Source: an uncultured Amaricoccus sp.
Lineage (GTDB): Bacteria > Pseudomonadota > Alphaproteobacteria > Rhodobacterales > Rhodobacteraceae
Length of the DNA: 22,234 bases
Assembly: GCF_937891315.1 (NCBI RefSeq)
Contig: NZ_CALAGI010000116.1
Location: 1 to 22,234, forward strand
Direction: 5' to 3'
Below, one piece after another: positions 6,586 to 14,257 of this stretch (its first letter is position 1; every line of letters starts with the position of its first letter). A model generated the notes under the pieces. That model saw nothing but the letters and a program-made list of their open reading frames with translations, did no database searches and was not told the origin of the DNA. The translations under genes were made by a program, and so were the position numbers.

Positions 6586-8082
6586 TCAGCCACGCGCGCG
6601 GGCGAGCATCGCCCGAACCTCGGCGACCAGCGCGGAGCGGCCGACCTCGATCTGCGCCGGCTGCGCCTTCCAGTCGTCGTGCGTCTCGATCGCCGCCGCG
6701 AGCCGGGCGCCGAGCGCCAGATCCTTCAGCTGCGCGACGCCGCGCGCCTTCTCGTCGCCGCCCTCTATGACGGCGACCGGACTGCCGCGCTGGTCGGCGT
6801 ATTTCAGTTGCCGGCCCATGTTGCCATTGCCGAGGAACACCTCCGCCCGGATGCCGGCGGCGCGCAATTCCGCCGCCATCGCCTGATAATCGGCCATTCG
6901 GTCGCGATCCATGACGGTCACCACGACAGGCCCCGGCTCCGCCGTCGCCGCCGACCCGTGCGCGGCGAGCGCCGCGAGCAGGCGGTCGACGCCGATCGAG
7001 ACGCCGGTCGCCGGCACAGCCTCGCCGGTGAACCGCTTCACCAGATCATCATAGCGCCCGCCGCCCGCGACCGAACCGAACCGGCGCCGCTGACCCTTCT
7101 CGTCGAGGATCTCGAAGGTAAGCTCCGCCTCGTAGACCGGCCCGGTATAGTAGCCGAGCCCGCGCACCACCGAGGGGTCGATCAGCACCCGCCCGGACCC
7201 GCGCGAATCGAGAAGCTCGGCGATCTGCTCGAGTTCGGTCACGCCGCGCAAACCGGCCTCGGATGATCCCACGAGTTCGCGCAGGCGGGCGCAGGTCGCG
7301 GCGCCGTCGCCCTCACCCGCCGCCATGACGCCGAGGATCAGCGCCGCCTGATCGGGACCGAGCCCCGCGCCGCGGGTGAAATCGCCGCTCTCGTCTCGCC
7401 GCCCGGCCCCGAGCAGCGCCGCGACCCCCTCGGTGCCCAGGCGGTCGAGCTTGTCGATGGCGCGGAGCACAATGCCACGCCGCTCGGCCCCCGCCTCGGG
7501 ATCGGCGGGATCGAGCACGCCGACCGCCTCCATCACCCCGTTCAGAACCCTGCGATTATTGACCCGGATGACGTAATCCGCCGGTGCGATCCCCGCCGCC
7601 TCCAGCGCCTCGCCGAGCATCGCGCAGATCTCGGCGTCCGCCGCCATGCTGGCCGCGCCCACCGTATCCGCGTCGCACTGATAGAACTGCCGGAACCGCC
7701 CCGGACCGGGCTTCTCGTTGCGCCAGACCGGCCCCACCTGATAGCGCCGGTACGGGGTCGGCAGCGTCTGGCGATGCTGGGCATAGACCCGCGCCAGCGG
7801 CGCGGTCAGGTCGTAGCGCAGGGCGAGCCAGTCCTCGTCCTCGTCCTTCCAGGCGAAGACGCCCTCGTTCGGCCGATCGACGTCGGGCAGGAACTTGCCG
7901 AGCGCCTCGACCGTCTCGACCGCGCTCGTCTCCAGCGGATCGAAGCCATGGGCGTGATAGACCTCGGTGATCGCCGACAACATGCCGGCGCGCGCCCGCA
8001 CCTCGGCGCCGAAATAGTCCCGAAAGCCGCGCGGCGTCTCGGCGCGCGGGCGGCGGGTTTTCTTTTCCTTGTCCTTGGCCAT
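6586..8082 (-). CDS. hisS: Histidine--tRNA ligase, alphaproteobacterial type
   Basis: HisRS charges tRNA-His with histidine in the cytosol. The 498-aa product has the class II motifs: DLTAPLARV (91-99), motif 2 from GPVWRNEKPGPGR (117-129) into RQFYQCDADTVG, the histidine-binding VVRGLGYYTG (305-314), and motif 3 GVSIGVDRL (360-368). The C-terminal anticodon-binding domain follows from about residue 385. The motif 2 loop reads RNEKPGPGR rather than the RHERPQxGR of most bacteria. This resembles the lineage-specific HisRS reported in part of the Alphaproteobacteria, which pairs with tRNA-His lacking the usual G-1. The length is larger than the ~425 aa of E. coli HisRS because of insertions in the middle. 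Start is the ATG at 8082; the upstream ribosome binding site is weak. Confidence 0.95.
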   Translation of the reverse strand: MAKDKEKKTRRPRAETPRGFRDYFGAEVRARAGMLSAITEVYHAHGFDPLETSAVETVEALGKFLPDVDRPNEGVFAWKDEDEDWLALRYDLTAPLARVYAQHRQTLPTPYRRYQVGPVWRNEKPGPGRFRQFYQCDADTVGAASMAADAEICAMLGEALEAAGIAPADYVIRVNNRRVLNGVMEAVGVLDPADPEAGAERRGIVLRAIDKLDRLGTEGVAALLGAGRRDESGDFTRGAGLGPDQAALILGVMAAGEGDGAATCARLRELVGSSEAGLRGVTELEQIAELLDSRGSGRVLIDPSVVRGLGYYTGPVYEAELTFEILDEKGQRRRFGSVAGGGRYDDLVKRFTGEAVPATGVSIGVDRLLAALAAHGSAATAEPGPVVVTVMDRDRMADYQAMAAELRAAGIRAEVFLGNGNMGRQLKYADQRGSPVAVIEGGDEKARGVAQLKDLALGARLAAAIETHDDWKAQPAQIEVGRSALVAEVRAMLARARG

Positions 8083-8115
8083 CTCGAAGGCGTCCGCCGC
8101 GTTTGTTTCGCCCGC

Positions 8116-8145
8116 CCTCTACCGCGGGCGCGCGGTCGGGGGCAA
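8116..8145 (-). promoter_or_regulatory. Weak candidate promoter for hisS-hisZ-hisG
   Basis: On the minus strand TTGCCC (8140-8145) and TAGAGG (8116-8121) are separated by 18 bases in the 65-base gap between the flavin reductase gene and hisS. The match is poor in the -10 box and the region is very GC-rich. Read-through from the upstream gene is equally likely. Confidence 0.25.
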
Positions 8146-8147
8146 GA

Positions 8148-8645
8148 TCAGCCGCCGTCGCCCCCGCCGTCCGCGCCCGCCAGCGCGGTATAGACGCCGC
8201 GGTGGAAGAGGAGCGGTGCCACCTCGTTCTCGACCACGCGCAGCACCTCGCCGACGACGATCAGATGGTCGCCGCCGTCGTGGCCCGCGGCGTGACGGCA
8301 CTCGAACCGGGCCGCGCAGCCGTCGATCAGCGGCGTGCCGCTCTGCCCGGCGGAGAATTCGATCCCCCCGAAATCATGACCGACCCGCGTGAAGCGATCG
8401 GCCAGCCCGCGCTGTCCGGCGCCGAGGACATGGATCGCGAAGAACGGCGCCCGCTCGAAGGCGCGAAACCGGCTCGACTTCCGCGCAGGCGACCAGAGCA
8501 CCAGCGGCGGGTTCAGCGAGACGCTGGCGAAGCTGTTCGCCGTGATGCCGAGCGGCCCGTCCGCGGTGAGGGTGGTGACCACGGTCACACCGGTCGCAAA
8601 ACGACCGAGGGCGTTCCTCAGATCCCGTTCGGTGAAGTCCAACAC
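8148..8645 (-). CDS. Flavin reductase family protein (HpaC/NtaB-like FMN-binding domain)
   Basis: The 165-aa product is a single flavin reductase-like split-barrel domain. These proteins bind FMN or FAD and use NAD(P)H to supply reduced flavin, often to a partner monooxygenase. Diagnostic stretches are ALGRFATGVTVVTT (12-25), GITANSFASVSLNPPLVLW (33-51) and a late GDHLIVVGEV strand. The C terminus ends in a short Gly/Asp-rich tail. It starts at a GTG (8645) preceded by AGAAGG on the minus strand; a TTG one codon later is also possible. No two-component monooxygenase is visible nearby, so the substrate partner is unknown. It is the first gene on the strand leading into hisS, 65 bases away. Confidence 0.88.
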   Translation of the reverse strand: MLDFTERDLRNALGRFATGVTVVTTLTADGPLGITANSFASVSLNPPLVLWSPARKSSRFRAFERAPFFAIHVLGAGQRGLADRFTRVGHDFGGIEFSAGQSGTPLIDGCAARFECRHAAGHDGGDHLIVVGEVLRVVENEVAPLLFHRGVYTALAGADGGGDGG

Positions 8646-8721
8646 CCGCCTTCTCGCCTCGCCGCCACGGTCAGATGCGCTTCATAGGCGGGCGGGCGCC
8701 GGGTGTCGACTAAAACCACTC

Positions 8722-8750
8722 TTGGCGGAGCGCGGTCCGAGCCGCTATAG
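8722..8750 (+). promoter_or_regulatory. Probable promoter of the CNNM/CorC gene
   Basis: TTGGCG (8722-8727), a 17-base spacer and CTATAG (8745-8750) sit 58 bases before the ATG, in the 163-base divergent gap with the flavin reductase gene. Reading TATAGA as the -10 box gives an 18-base spacer. Confidence 0.48.
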
Positions 8751-8808
8751 AGCGGGAGGGGGGCGTTCATCGGACCTCACGAGGAGCCGCGCGGGGGGCG
8801 GCCGTCGC

Positions 8809-10116
8809 ATGCTGGTCTGGGAACTGCTCGTCGTCCTTTTTCTGATCCTGCTCAATGGCTTCTTCGCCATGTCGGAGCTCGCGATCGTCTCGGCCCGGCG
8901 CAGCCGGCTCGAGCAGATGGCGCGCGACAAGGTGCGCGGCGCCGCCAAGGCGCTGCGGCTGGCCGAGGATCCGACCGGATTCTTTTCCACCGTCCAGGTC
9001 GGGATCACCCTGATCGGCATCTTCGCCGGCGCCTATAGTGGTGCCACCTTCGCCACGCCACTGGCCGGCGTGATCCAGCACGTGGCACCAGGGCTCGCCC
9101 GCTGGTCGCAGCCGATCGCGCTGACCGTCGTCGTCGTCGCCACCACCTATGTCTCGCTGATCATCGGCGAACTGGTCCCGAAGCGTCTCGCGCTCCGCCA
9201 TGCCGAGCCGATCGCCGCCTTCGTCGCCGGACCGATGACCGCCCTCGCCGCGATCGGCACGCCGATCGTCTGGTTCCTGCGCGCCTCGACCGAGGCGGTG
9301 CTGCGCCTGATCGGGGCGCATGGCGCCAATGCGAGCACGGTGACCGAAGACGAGATCAAGGCGATGATCGCCGAGGGCACCGAGTCGGGCGTCTTCGAGG
9401 AAACCGAGCGCGACCTGATCGAGGGCGTACTGCGCTTCGCCGACCGGCCGGTGCGGGTGATCATGGTGCCGCGACGCGAACTCGCCTGGCTGTCGATCAC
9501 CGATCCGATCGAGGCGGTGATGGACGAGATCCACCGCCACGGCCACACGCGCTATCCGTTGCGCGGCGGCGAGGACGCGGACGAGGTGCTCGGTGTCATC
9601 CATGTGCGCGACGTGCTGGAACTCATTCGCACCGGCGGCTCGGACCTGCTCTCCATCGCCCAGCAGCCGATCTACGTCAGCGCCGCGATGCCGTCGCTGA
9701 AGCTGATCGAACAGTTCCGCGCGACGCGCGTCCATATGGCGATCGTCGTCGATGAATACGGCGACCTCGAAGGCGTGGTCACGCCGACGGACATCCTGAT
9801 CAGCATCGCCGGCGACGTGCCCGACGGCGAGTTCGAGGAGGATCCGGAGGCGGTGCGTCGCGAGGACGGGTCCTGGCTGCTCGATGCCGGGATGGCGGTG
9901 GACGAGGTCGCCGACCTGCTCGGCGTCCAGCGTTTCGGCACGCGCGGCTATGCGACGCTGGCCGGCTTCGTTCTGGAGCAGATGCGCCGCATCCCGACAG
10001 CCGGCGACAGTTTCACCATGTTCGGCTGGCGCTTCGAGGTGGTCGACATGGACAACCGTCGCATCGACAAGATTCTCGCCGAAAAGGTCGATCCGGACGA
10101 CCGCGAGGACAACTGA
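8809..10116 (+). CDS. Hemolysin-family membrane protein with CNNM, CBS-pair and CorC/HlyC domains
   Basis: The 435-aa protein has the DUF21/CNNM transmembrane domain in residues ~1-195. Its hydrophobic segments are at 3-20, ~60-80, ~102-122 and ~135-160, with ELVPKRLAL (121-129) as the family signature. A CBS pair follows (~212-335, with VIMVPRRE, GVIHVRDVLEL, VVDEYGDLEGVVTPTDIL), then the CorC_HlyC domain (~350-430). Relatives are inner-membrane proteins tied to Mg2+/Co2+ or Na+ homeostasis; the name hemolysin is historical. Start is the ATG at 8809, which begins directly with the first membrane helix. The frame stays open upstream, but that part reads as arginine-rich antisense sequence. 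slyX begins one base after the stop. Confidence 0.9.
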   Translation: MLVWELLVVLFLILLNGFFAMSELAIVSARRSRLEQMARDKVRGAAKALRLAEDPTGFFSTVQVGITLIGIFAGAYSGATFATPLAGVIQHVAPGLARWSQPIALTVVVVATTYVSLIIGELVPKRLALRHAEPIAAFVAGPMTALAAIGTPIVWFLRASTEAVLRLIGAHGANASTVTEDEIKAMIAEGTESGVFEETERDLIEGVLRFADRPVRVIMVPRRELAWLSITDPIEAVMDEIHRHGHTRYPLRGGEDADEVLGVIHVRDVLELIRTGGSDLLSIAQQPIYVSAAMPSLKLIEQFRATRVHMAIVVDEYGDLEGVVTPTDILISIAGDVPDGEFEEDPEAVRREDGSWLLDAGMAVDEVADLLGVQRFGTRGYATLAGFVLEQMRRIPTAGDSFTMFGWRFEVVDMDNRRIDKILAEKVDPDDREDN

Positions 10117-10117
10117 G

Positions 10118-10333
10118 GTGCCGGTCGACGCGGATCGGCTGATCGAACTTGAGATCGCCCTGACCCATCAGGAAGCGACGCTGCGGGATCTGAGCGACAT
10201 CGTCCGGACGCAGGCCGATCAGATCGATCTGCTCCGCGCGCTGCTGGATCGTCTGGCGCTGCGGCTCGCCGCCGCCGAGGCCGCGCTGCCGGACGACGCG
10301 CCGGAGGCGGATCGCCCACCGCCGCACTGGTAG
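10118..10333 (+). CDS. slyX: SlyX family protein
   Basis: The 71-aa product is a short heptad-patterned coiled coil (RLIELEIALTHQEATLRDLS, then DLLRALLDRLALRLAA). It ends in the proline-rich PPPHW tail that marks SlyX proteins. The molecular function is unknown. It starts at GTG 10118, one base after the stop of the CNNM/CorC gene, so translation is probably coupled. The pairing of slyX with this gene probably reflects simple co-transcription. Confidence 0.88.
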   Translation: MPVDADRLIELEIALTHQEATLRDLSDIVRTQADQIDLLRALLDRLALRLAAAEAALPDDAPEADRPPPHW

Positions 10334-10354
10334 GAGGCGCGGCCTTGCCAGCGC

Positions 10355-10391
10355 GGAGTCCGATCCGGCAGAGCCGGTTCGTCCACTCCAG
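10355..10391 (+). terminator. Possible structured terminator after slyX
   Basis: CCGGC (10365-10369) and GCCGG (10373-10377) form a tight hairpin with an AGA loop. GGAGT (10355-10359) and ACTCC (10387-10391) could close an outer stem around it. There is no strong T-run. It lies just after slyX in a 118-base gap between convergent genes. A further small inverted repeat, ATTCC/GGAAT (10429-10445), lies nearer the minus-strand gene. Confidence 0.25.
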
Positions 10392-10451
10392 AGTCTTGAT
10401 TTGACGCAATATCCTGTAACAGCAGGCGATTCCGTCTGGTGGAATGTTGCT

Positions 10452-10772
10452 CTAGCGCCGGCCGCCGCCCATGACCGCCCCGACAATGGAGGTCAGCGCG
10501 CCGCCGCCGACCGCGCCGCCGAGCACCTGGGCGAGCAATGCCCCGATATCGAGGCCTCCCGCCGCCGTCGCCGCGTCGGCCGTCGCGGCGGGATCGACCG
10601 CCCCGCCGCCAAGCAGGCTGGCGAGCAGCGTACCCCCGGCCACGCCGCCGACCGCTCCGGAAAGGAGCTTCGGCAGCGTCGCGATCGCCGCCGCCTTGAC
10701 GAGACTGCCCGCGATTCCACCGCCGACGATGCCGGAGATCGCCTGAATGATGATGGGGATCAGTGCTTCCAT
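10452..10772 (-). CDS. Small glycine/alanine-rich hydrophobic protein, unknown function
   Basis: The 106-aa product is almost free of charge. It alternates helices rich in Ile/Leu/Ala with glycine clusters (SGIVGGGIAGSL, SGAVGGVAGGTLL, GGAVGGGALTSIVG), and ends GGGRR. This is the pattern of small membrane-embedded or membrane-associated proteins with repeated GxxxG-like helices. Similar short Gly-rich proteins with IxGxxGGxxG are common but unnamed in proteobacteria. The ATG at 10772 is chosen because a near-perfect Shine-Dalgarno sits 5 bases upstream. The longer open frame to 10856 would add a charged 28-residue leader without support. It is convergent with slyX and divergent from the 60-aa gene at 11054. 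Confidence 0.78.
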   Translation of the reverse strand: MEALIPIIIQAISGIVGGGIAGSLVKAAAIATLPKLLSGAVGGVAGGTLLASLLGGGAVDPAATADAATAAGGLDIGALLAQVLGGAVGGGALTSIVGAVMGGGRR

Positions 10773-10777
10773 GATTT

Positions 10778-10783
10778 CCTCCC
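10778..10783 (-). promoter_or_regulatory. Strong Shine-Dalgarno that fixes the start of the Gly-rich protein
   Basis: GGGAGG on the minus strand, 5 bases before the ATG at 10772. It decides between this start and a longer frame opening at 10856. Confidence 0.75.
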
Positions 10784-10827
10784 GCGATCGGCGCCCCTTG
10801 TCGGGACTGCCCCTCGTTCGCGCGTCG

Positions 10828-10856
10828 ATTGCAGCATGTTCGACAGGCAAACTCAA
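10828..10856 (-). promoter_or_regulatory. Candidate promoter of the Gly-rich protein gene
   Basis: On the minus strand TTGAGT (10851-10856), a 17-base spacer and TGCAAT (10828-10833). Each box has four matches to the sigma70 consensus. The -10 box is about 56 bases before the ATG. Confidence 0.35.
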
Positions 10857-10866
10857 ATGAAAGCGT

Positions 10867-10975
10867 GGGTTTAAGCGTCCCGCGATGGTCTGACGGCGAG
10901 CAATGGCTCGAACGATCGCGCCCCGATCCGGGCTTAACCTGTATGGGAGAAAACCGGCCGATGCGGGGGCTTAAC
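10867..10975. repeat. Three GGG(C/T)TTAA(C/G) motifs in the gap before the 60-aa gene
   Basis: GGGTTTAAG (10867-10875), GGGCTTAAC (10930-10938) and GGGCTTAAC (10967-10975) lie in the gene-free stretch 10773-11053. The two perfect copies are 37 bases apart start to start. In a region this GC-rich, repeated TTAA cores suggest regulator binding sites. The middle copy continues as TTAACCTG, close to the CtrA half-site TTAACCAT, but that link is speculative. I could not place a convincing promoter for the plus-strand gene. Confidence 0.35.
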
Positions 10976-11053
10976 TCAAATTACCTCTATCGCAGCCGAC
11001 GGAATGTGACATAGGAGGAGACGGAAGCCTGTGCGCATGAGTCCGGATCCGCC

Positions 11054-11236
11054 ATGTACTTGCCCGAGAACAACTCCCAGATGTTCGACATCTTGTCGGA
11101 ACTCCGTGTCTACGCGGCGATGAACGGACTGCACGCCTTGGCGGAACGGCTCGACGACGCGCTGATCACCCTGACCCAGGAGGGCGAACGCTCCGCCCCG
11201 GTTGATCGCGTCCCGGTGGTAAACGACGGCCATTGA
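11054..11236 (+). CDS. 60-aa conserved-looking small protein, unknown function
   Basis: I do not recognise the family. The product starts MYLPENNSQMFDILSELRVYA and continues as an amphipathic helical region (ALAERLDDALITLTQE) with a polar tail. It has no signal peptide or membrane segment and looks like a small helical cytosolic protein. The residue balance looks like real coding sequence. The start is the only in-frame ATG after a stop at 11012. It lacks a close Shine-Dalgarno: the strong AGGAGGAG at 11013-11020 ends 33 bases upstream, which is too far for direct use. Its stop is 13 bases from the convergent corA stop. Confidence 0.6.
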   Translation: MYLPENNSQMFDILSELRVYAAMNGLHALAERLDDALITLTQEGERSAPVDRVPVVNDGH

Positions 11237-11249
11237 GCGCCGAACCGCG

Positions 11250-12209
11250 CTACAACCAGCCACGTTTCTTGAAGACCCAGAACGAGACCAGCGCCGAAGC
11301 GATCATCAGGCCGATCGCGAATGGATAGCCCCAGGGCCAGTGCAGTTCTGGCATCACGCCGAAATTCATGCCGTAGATCGAGGCGATCAAGGTCGGCGGC
11401 AGGAAGACGACCGCCGCGACCGAGAAGATCTTGATCGTCGCGTTCTGCTCGATCCCGATCATGCCGAGCGTCGCATCGAGCAGGAAAGTGACCTTCTGCG
11501 ACAGGAAGGACGCGTGCTCGGTCAGGAACCGGATATCGCGCGACAGGGTCTTCAGGCGCCCCTTGCTTTCCTTCACCGCTCCATTCGCCGGTGCGATGAA
11601 GACCAGGATGCGCTCGACCGAGATGAGGCTGTCGAGCACGTTCGAGGCGAGGTCGCCGAGCCGCCCGATCTCGCGCAGCACGTGGGTATAGTCCCGCGAC
11701 CCCTTCGCGGTGATCTCCCGCCGAAACAATCCGCGCGACACCAGTTCGAGGTCGTGGCCGACCTTCTCGAGGATATCGGCCAGCCGATCGACGATCGCGT
11801 CGAGCAGCGCCAGCAGCACCGACTCGCCATCGACGCAGCCAAGGCCCGACTTCTCCGCCCGGGCGGGGAAGGTGCGGAACATGCTCGGCTCGTGATAGCG
11901 CAACGTCACCAGCTTTCGCCCGGTCAGGATGAAGGTCACGGGCCCACGCTCGGAATAGCCGGTCGCGACGGCCGAGAGCAGCGTCGCGGTCATGAAAAGC
12001 GACCCTTCATCGACATAGAGGCGGCTCGAATCCTCGATCTCCTCCATCTCCTCGCGAGTCGGCACGTCGATGCCGAGCCGTTCCTCGACGGCGGTCTCCT
12101 CGGCCTCGGTCGGGTCGGCCAGATCGAGCCAGATCACGTCCTGCGCCCCGTCGAGCGGATCCGCCACCCGGACCAGCCGCTCATCCACCGCCGCGTAACC
12201 CTGAATCAT
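11250..12209 (-). CDS. corA: CorA-family magnesium/divalent cation transporter
   Basis: The 319-aa product is a CorA-type channel, a pentamer in the inner membrane that takes up Mg2+ (also Co2+/Ni2+). A cytoplasmic alpha/beta domain (1-~140) is followed by a long coiled stalk (~145-255). Two membrane helices come next (~260-278 and ~293-312), separated by the YGMNFGVMPEL loop; Gly-Met-Asn at 280-282 is the selectivity signature. The C terminus is the basic KKRGWL tail. Start is ATG 12209 with AGGAACGAG about 6 bases upstream; the open frame extends further only as antisense reading of the upstream gene. It lies 70 bases downstream of the acyl-CoA synthetase gene on the same strand. Confidence 0.93.
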   Translation of the reverse strand: MIQGYAAVDERLVRVADPLDGAQDVIWLDLADPTEAEETAVEERLGIDVPTREEMEEIEDSSRLYVDEGSLFMTATLLSAVATGYSERGPVTFILTGRKLVTLRYHEPSMFRTFPARAEKSGLGCVDGESVLLALLDAIVDRLADILEKVGHDLELVSRGLFRREITAKGSRDYTHVLREIGRLGDLASNVLDSLISVERILVFIAPANGAVKESKGRLKTLSRDIRFLTEHASFLSQKVTFLLDATLGMIGIEQNATIKIFSVAAVVFLPPTLIASIYGMNFGVMPELHWPWGYPFAIGLMIASALVSFWVFKKRGWL

Positions 12210-12279
12210 TGATCTCGTTCCTAGCTGACGGCCCCGTGCCCGCGGCGACCCTAGCGACAATCGCGGCGAGAGGAAGGCC

Positions 12280-14184
12280 TCAATGCTCCGCGCCCTGCCA
12301 GCGCCAGGGCGTGAGGAAGGAATCGAGCACGGCGGCGACGCCCGCGTCGTCCGGCCCGCCCGGTCCCGGCGCCAGCACCGCGACGAGCCCGAGGCGGCGG
12401 TCCTCCGCCACCTCGACCACTGTCTCGGGTCGGCCCGCCGCCGCCAGCGCCTCGCCATAGACCCGCGCGATCGCCCGCCGCCTGAGCTCCGGCTTGAAGA
12501 TCTTGCCGATGGCGGTCTTGGGCAATTCCGGCAGCACTTCGAGATGCTTCGGCACGGCCGCGTGCTCCGCGACATGGTCGCTCGCGAAGCGCAGCAACTC
12601 CTCGGGCGTCGTCGAGGCCCCGGGCGCCAGTTCGACATAGACCGCCGGCACTTCCCCCGAATGCGCGTCCGGCTGGCCGATCGCCCCGACGAAGGTCACG
12701 TCCGGATGACGCATCAGCGCCTCCTCGATCTGGGCCGGGTCGATATTGTGCCCGCCCCGGATGATCAGGTCCTTGGCCCGACCGGTGATCCAGAGATAGC
12801 CGTCGGCGTCCAGCCGCCCCAGATCGCCGGTGCGCAGGAAGCCGTCCTCGGTCAGCATGCCGCGGTTCTTCTCGGGGTCGGCGTAGACATCCGTGTTGAC
12901 CCCCGGACCCCGCACGCAGATCTCGCCGCTCTCGTCCACGCCGCAGACCTTCGTCACCCGCCCCGCGCCGTCGCAACGCAGGATGCGCAGGTCGGTATAG
13001 GCGAAGGGCAGGCCGACGCTGCCGATCTTGCGTTCCCCGAACGGCGGATTGATCGAGACGAGACAGGTGGCCTCGGTCATGCCGTAGCCTTCGAGAACCC
13101 GGACCCCGGTCGCCGCCTCGAACCGGTTGAAGAGCTCCACCGGCATCGCCGCCGAACCGCTGATCGCAAGGCGAAGGGTCGAGACGTCGGCATTGACCTT
13201 CACCCGCATCAGCCGGGCGGCGGCGGTCGGCACGGTGATGAGAAAGCTGACCTTCCAGCGCTCGATCAGCTTCCAGAAACTGTCGAACACCCCCTCGCCG
13301 CGATAGCCCTGCGGCGTCACCATCACCAGTTGCGCGCCGGAGGCCAGGCAGGACATCAGGATCGGATAGGCGCCGAGTACGTGGAACATCGGCAGCGGGC
13401 ACATCAGCACGTCGGCTTCGGTGAACATGTAGAAACTGCCGCACCAGCCATTGTAGAGGATGCCGCGCGCCCGGTGCTGGGCGATCTTCGGCAGGCCGGT
13501 GGTGCCACCGGTATGGAATCGCGCGCAGAAGCGATCGTCGAAGGTTTCGGCGAAATCGAGCGCGTCGGACCGTTCGCGCGCCATCTCGCGGCGCAGATCG
13601 AGCACCTTCGCCGCGTGTCGATGCGCTGGCCGCTTGCCGAGAAAGCGCGCCACCCAGCCGAGCGGGGGGGCGAGATAGCGGCCAAGATCGACCTCGAGCA
13701 GATATTCGACGCCCGGCGCCTCGGCCAGCGCGGCGGTCACGGTGTTCGCCACGTCGGACTTCGGGAAGGGGCAGAGGCTGATCACCACCTTGGCCCCGAC
13801 CTCGCGCAGGAGTCCGGCGATCGCGTCCGGGCTCAGCAGCGGATTGACCGGCGTCACGACCCCCGCCGTCGCCCCCGCCAGCAGCGCGGCCGGCGCTTCG
13901 AGCCCGTTCGGCAGGACGTAGGCCACGGAGTCCCCGGGCCCCACCCCGAGCCGGCGCAGCAGGTTCGCGAGCCGCGTGACCTCGGCCTTGAACTCCGCCC
14001 AGGTCAGGGTCAGGGCCCGGTCGCCGGGCCCCGACTTCAGCTGGAAGCTGATCGCCGGCCGATCCGGAAACCGCCCGGCGGTCTCGGCCAGCTGCTCATG
14101 GAGGCTTCGCGCCGTCCAGCGCCGCTCGAGCGGCATCTCGGCTTCGACGGCGCGCGTGTCGGCCAGTGTCGCGATCCGGATCAC
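12280..14184 (-). CDS. AMP-dependent acyl-CoA synthetase
   Basis: This is an adenylate-forming enzyme that activates a carboxylic or fatty acid to its acyl-CoA through an acyl-AMP intermediate. In the 634-aa product the ATP phosphate loop is HTGGTTGLPK (224-233), the adenine-binding motif is GYGMTEATC (366-374), the hinge region contains RTGDLGRLDADGYLWITGRAK (451-471), and the catalytic lysine is Lys561 in PKTAIGKIFKPELR. About 70 residues follow that lysine, longer than in short acyl-CoA ligases. This agrees with the ~630-aa group often annotated simply as acyl-CoA synthetase or AMP-binding domain protein. The acid substrate cannot be read from sequence. Start is GTG 14184, with GGGGAGAGG on the minus strand closely upstream; an internal ATG at residue 17 is a less likely start. 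Confidence 0.9.
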   Translation of the reverse strand: MIRIATLADTRAVEAEMPLERRWTARSLHEQLAETAGRFPDRPAISFQLKSGPGDRALTLTWAEFKAEVTRLANLLRRLGVGPGDSVAYVLPNGLEAPAALLAGATAGVVTPVNPLLSPDAIAGLLREVGAKVVISLCPFPKSDVANTVTAALAEAPGVEYLLEVDLGRYLAPPLGWVARFLGKRPAHRHAAKVLDLRREMARERSDALDFAETFDDRFCARFHTGGTTGLPKIAQHRARGILYNGWCGSFYMFTEADVLMCPLPMFHVLGAYPILMSCLASGAQLVMVTPQGYRGEGVFDSFWKLIERWKVSFLITVPTAAARLMRVKVNADVSTLRLAISGSAAMPVELFNRFEAATGVRVLEGYGMTEATCLVSINPPFGERKIGSVGLPFAYTDLRILRCDGAGRVTKVCGVDESGEICVRGPGVNTDVYADPEKNRGMLTEDGFLRTGDLGRLDADGYLWITGRAKDLIIRGGHNIDPAQIEEALMRHPDVTFVGAIGQPDAHSGEVPAVYVELAPGASTTPEELLRFASDHVAEHAAVPKHLEVLPELPKTAIGKIFKPELRRRAIARVYGEALAAAGRPETVVEVAEDRRLGLVAVLAPGPGGPDDAGVAAVLDSFLTPWRWQGAEH

Positions 14185-14257
14185 GCCGCCTCTCCCCGCC
14201 GCTGCGAGCCCGCTGGTCCGGCGATATTGCGGGGCGTCGCGGCCGCGCGCAAGCCCG

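Noticed and set aside
5383..7266. A 627-codon plus-strand frame
   Set aside because: It is antisense to hisZ and hisS, and Arg/Gln/His-rich without domain motifs.
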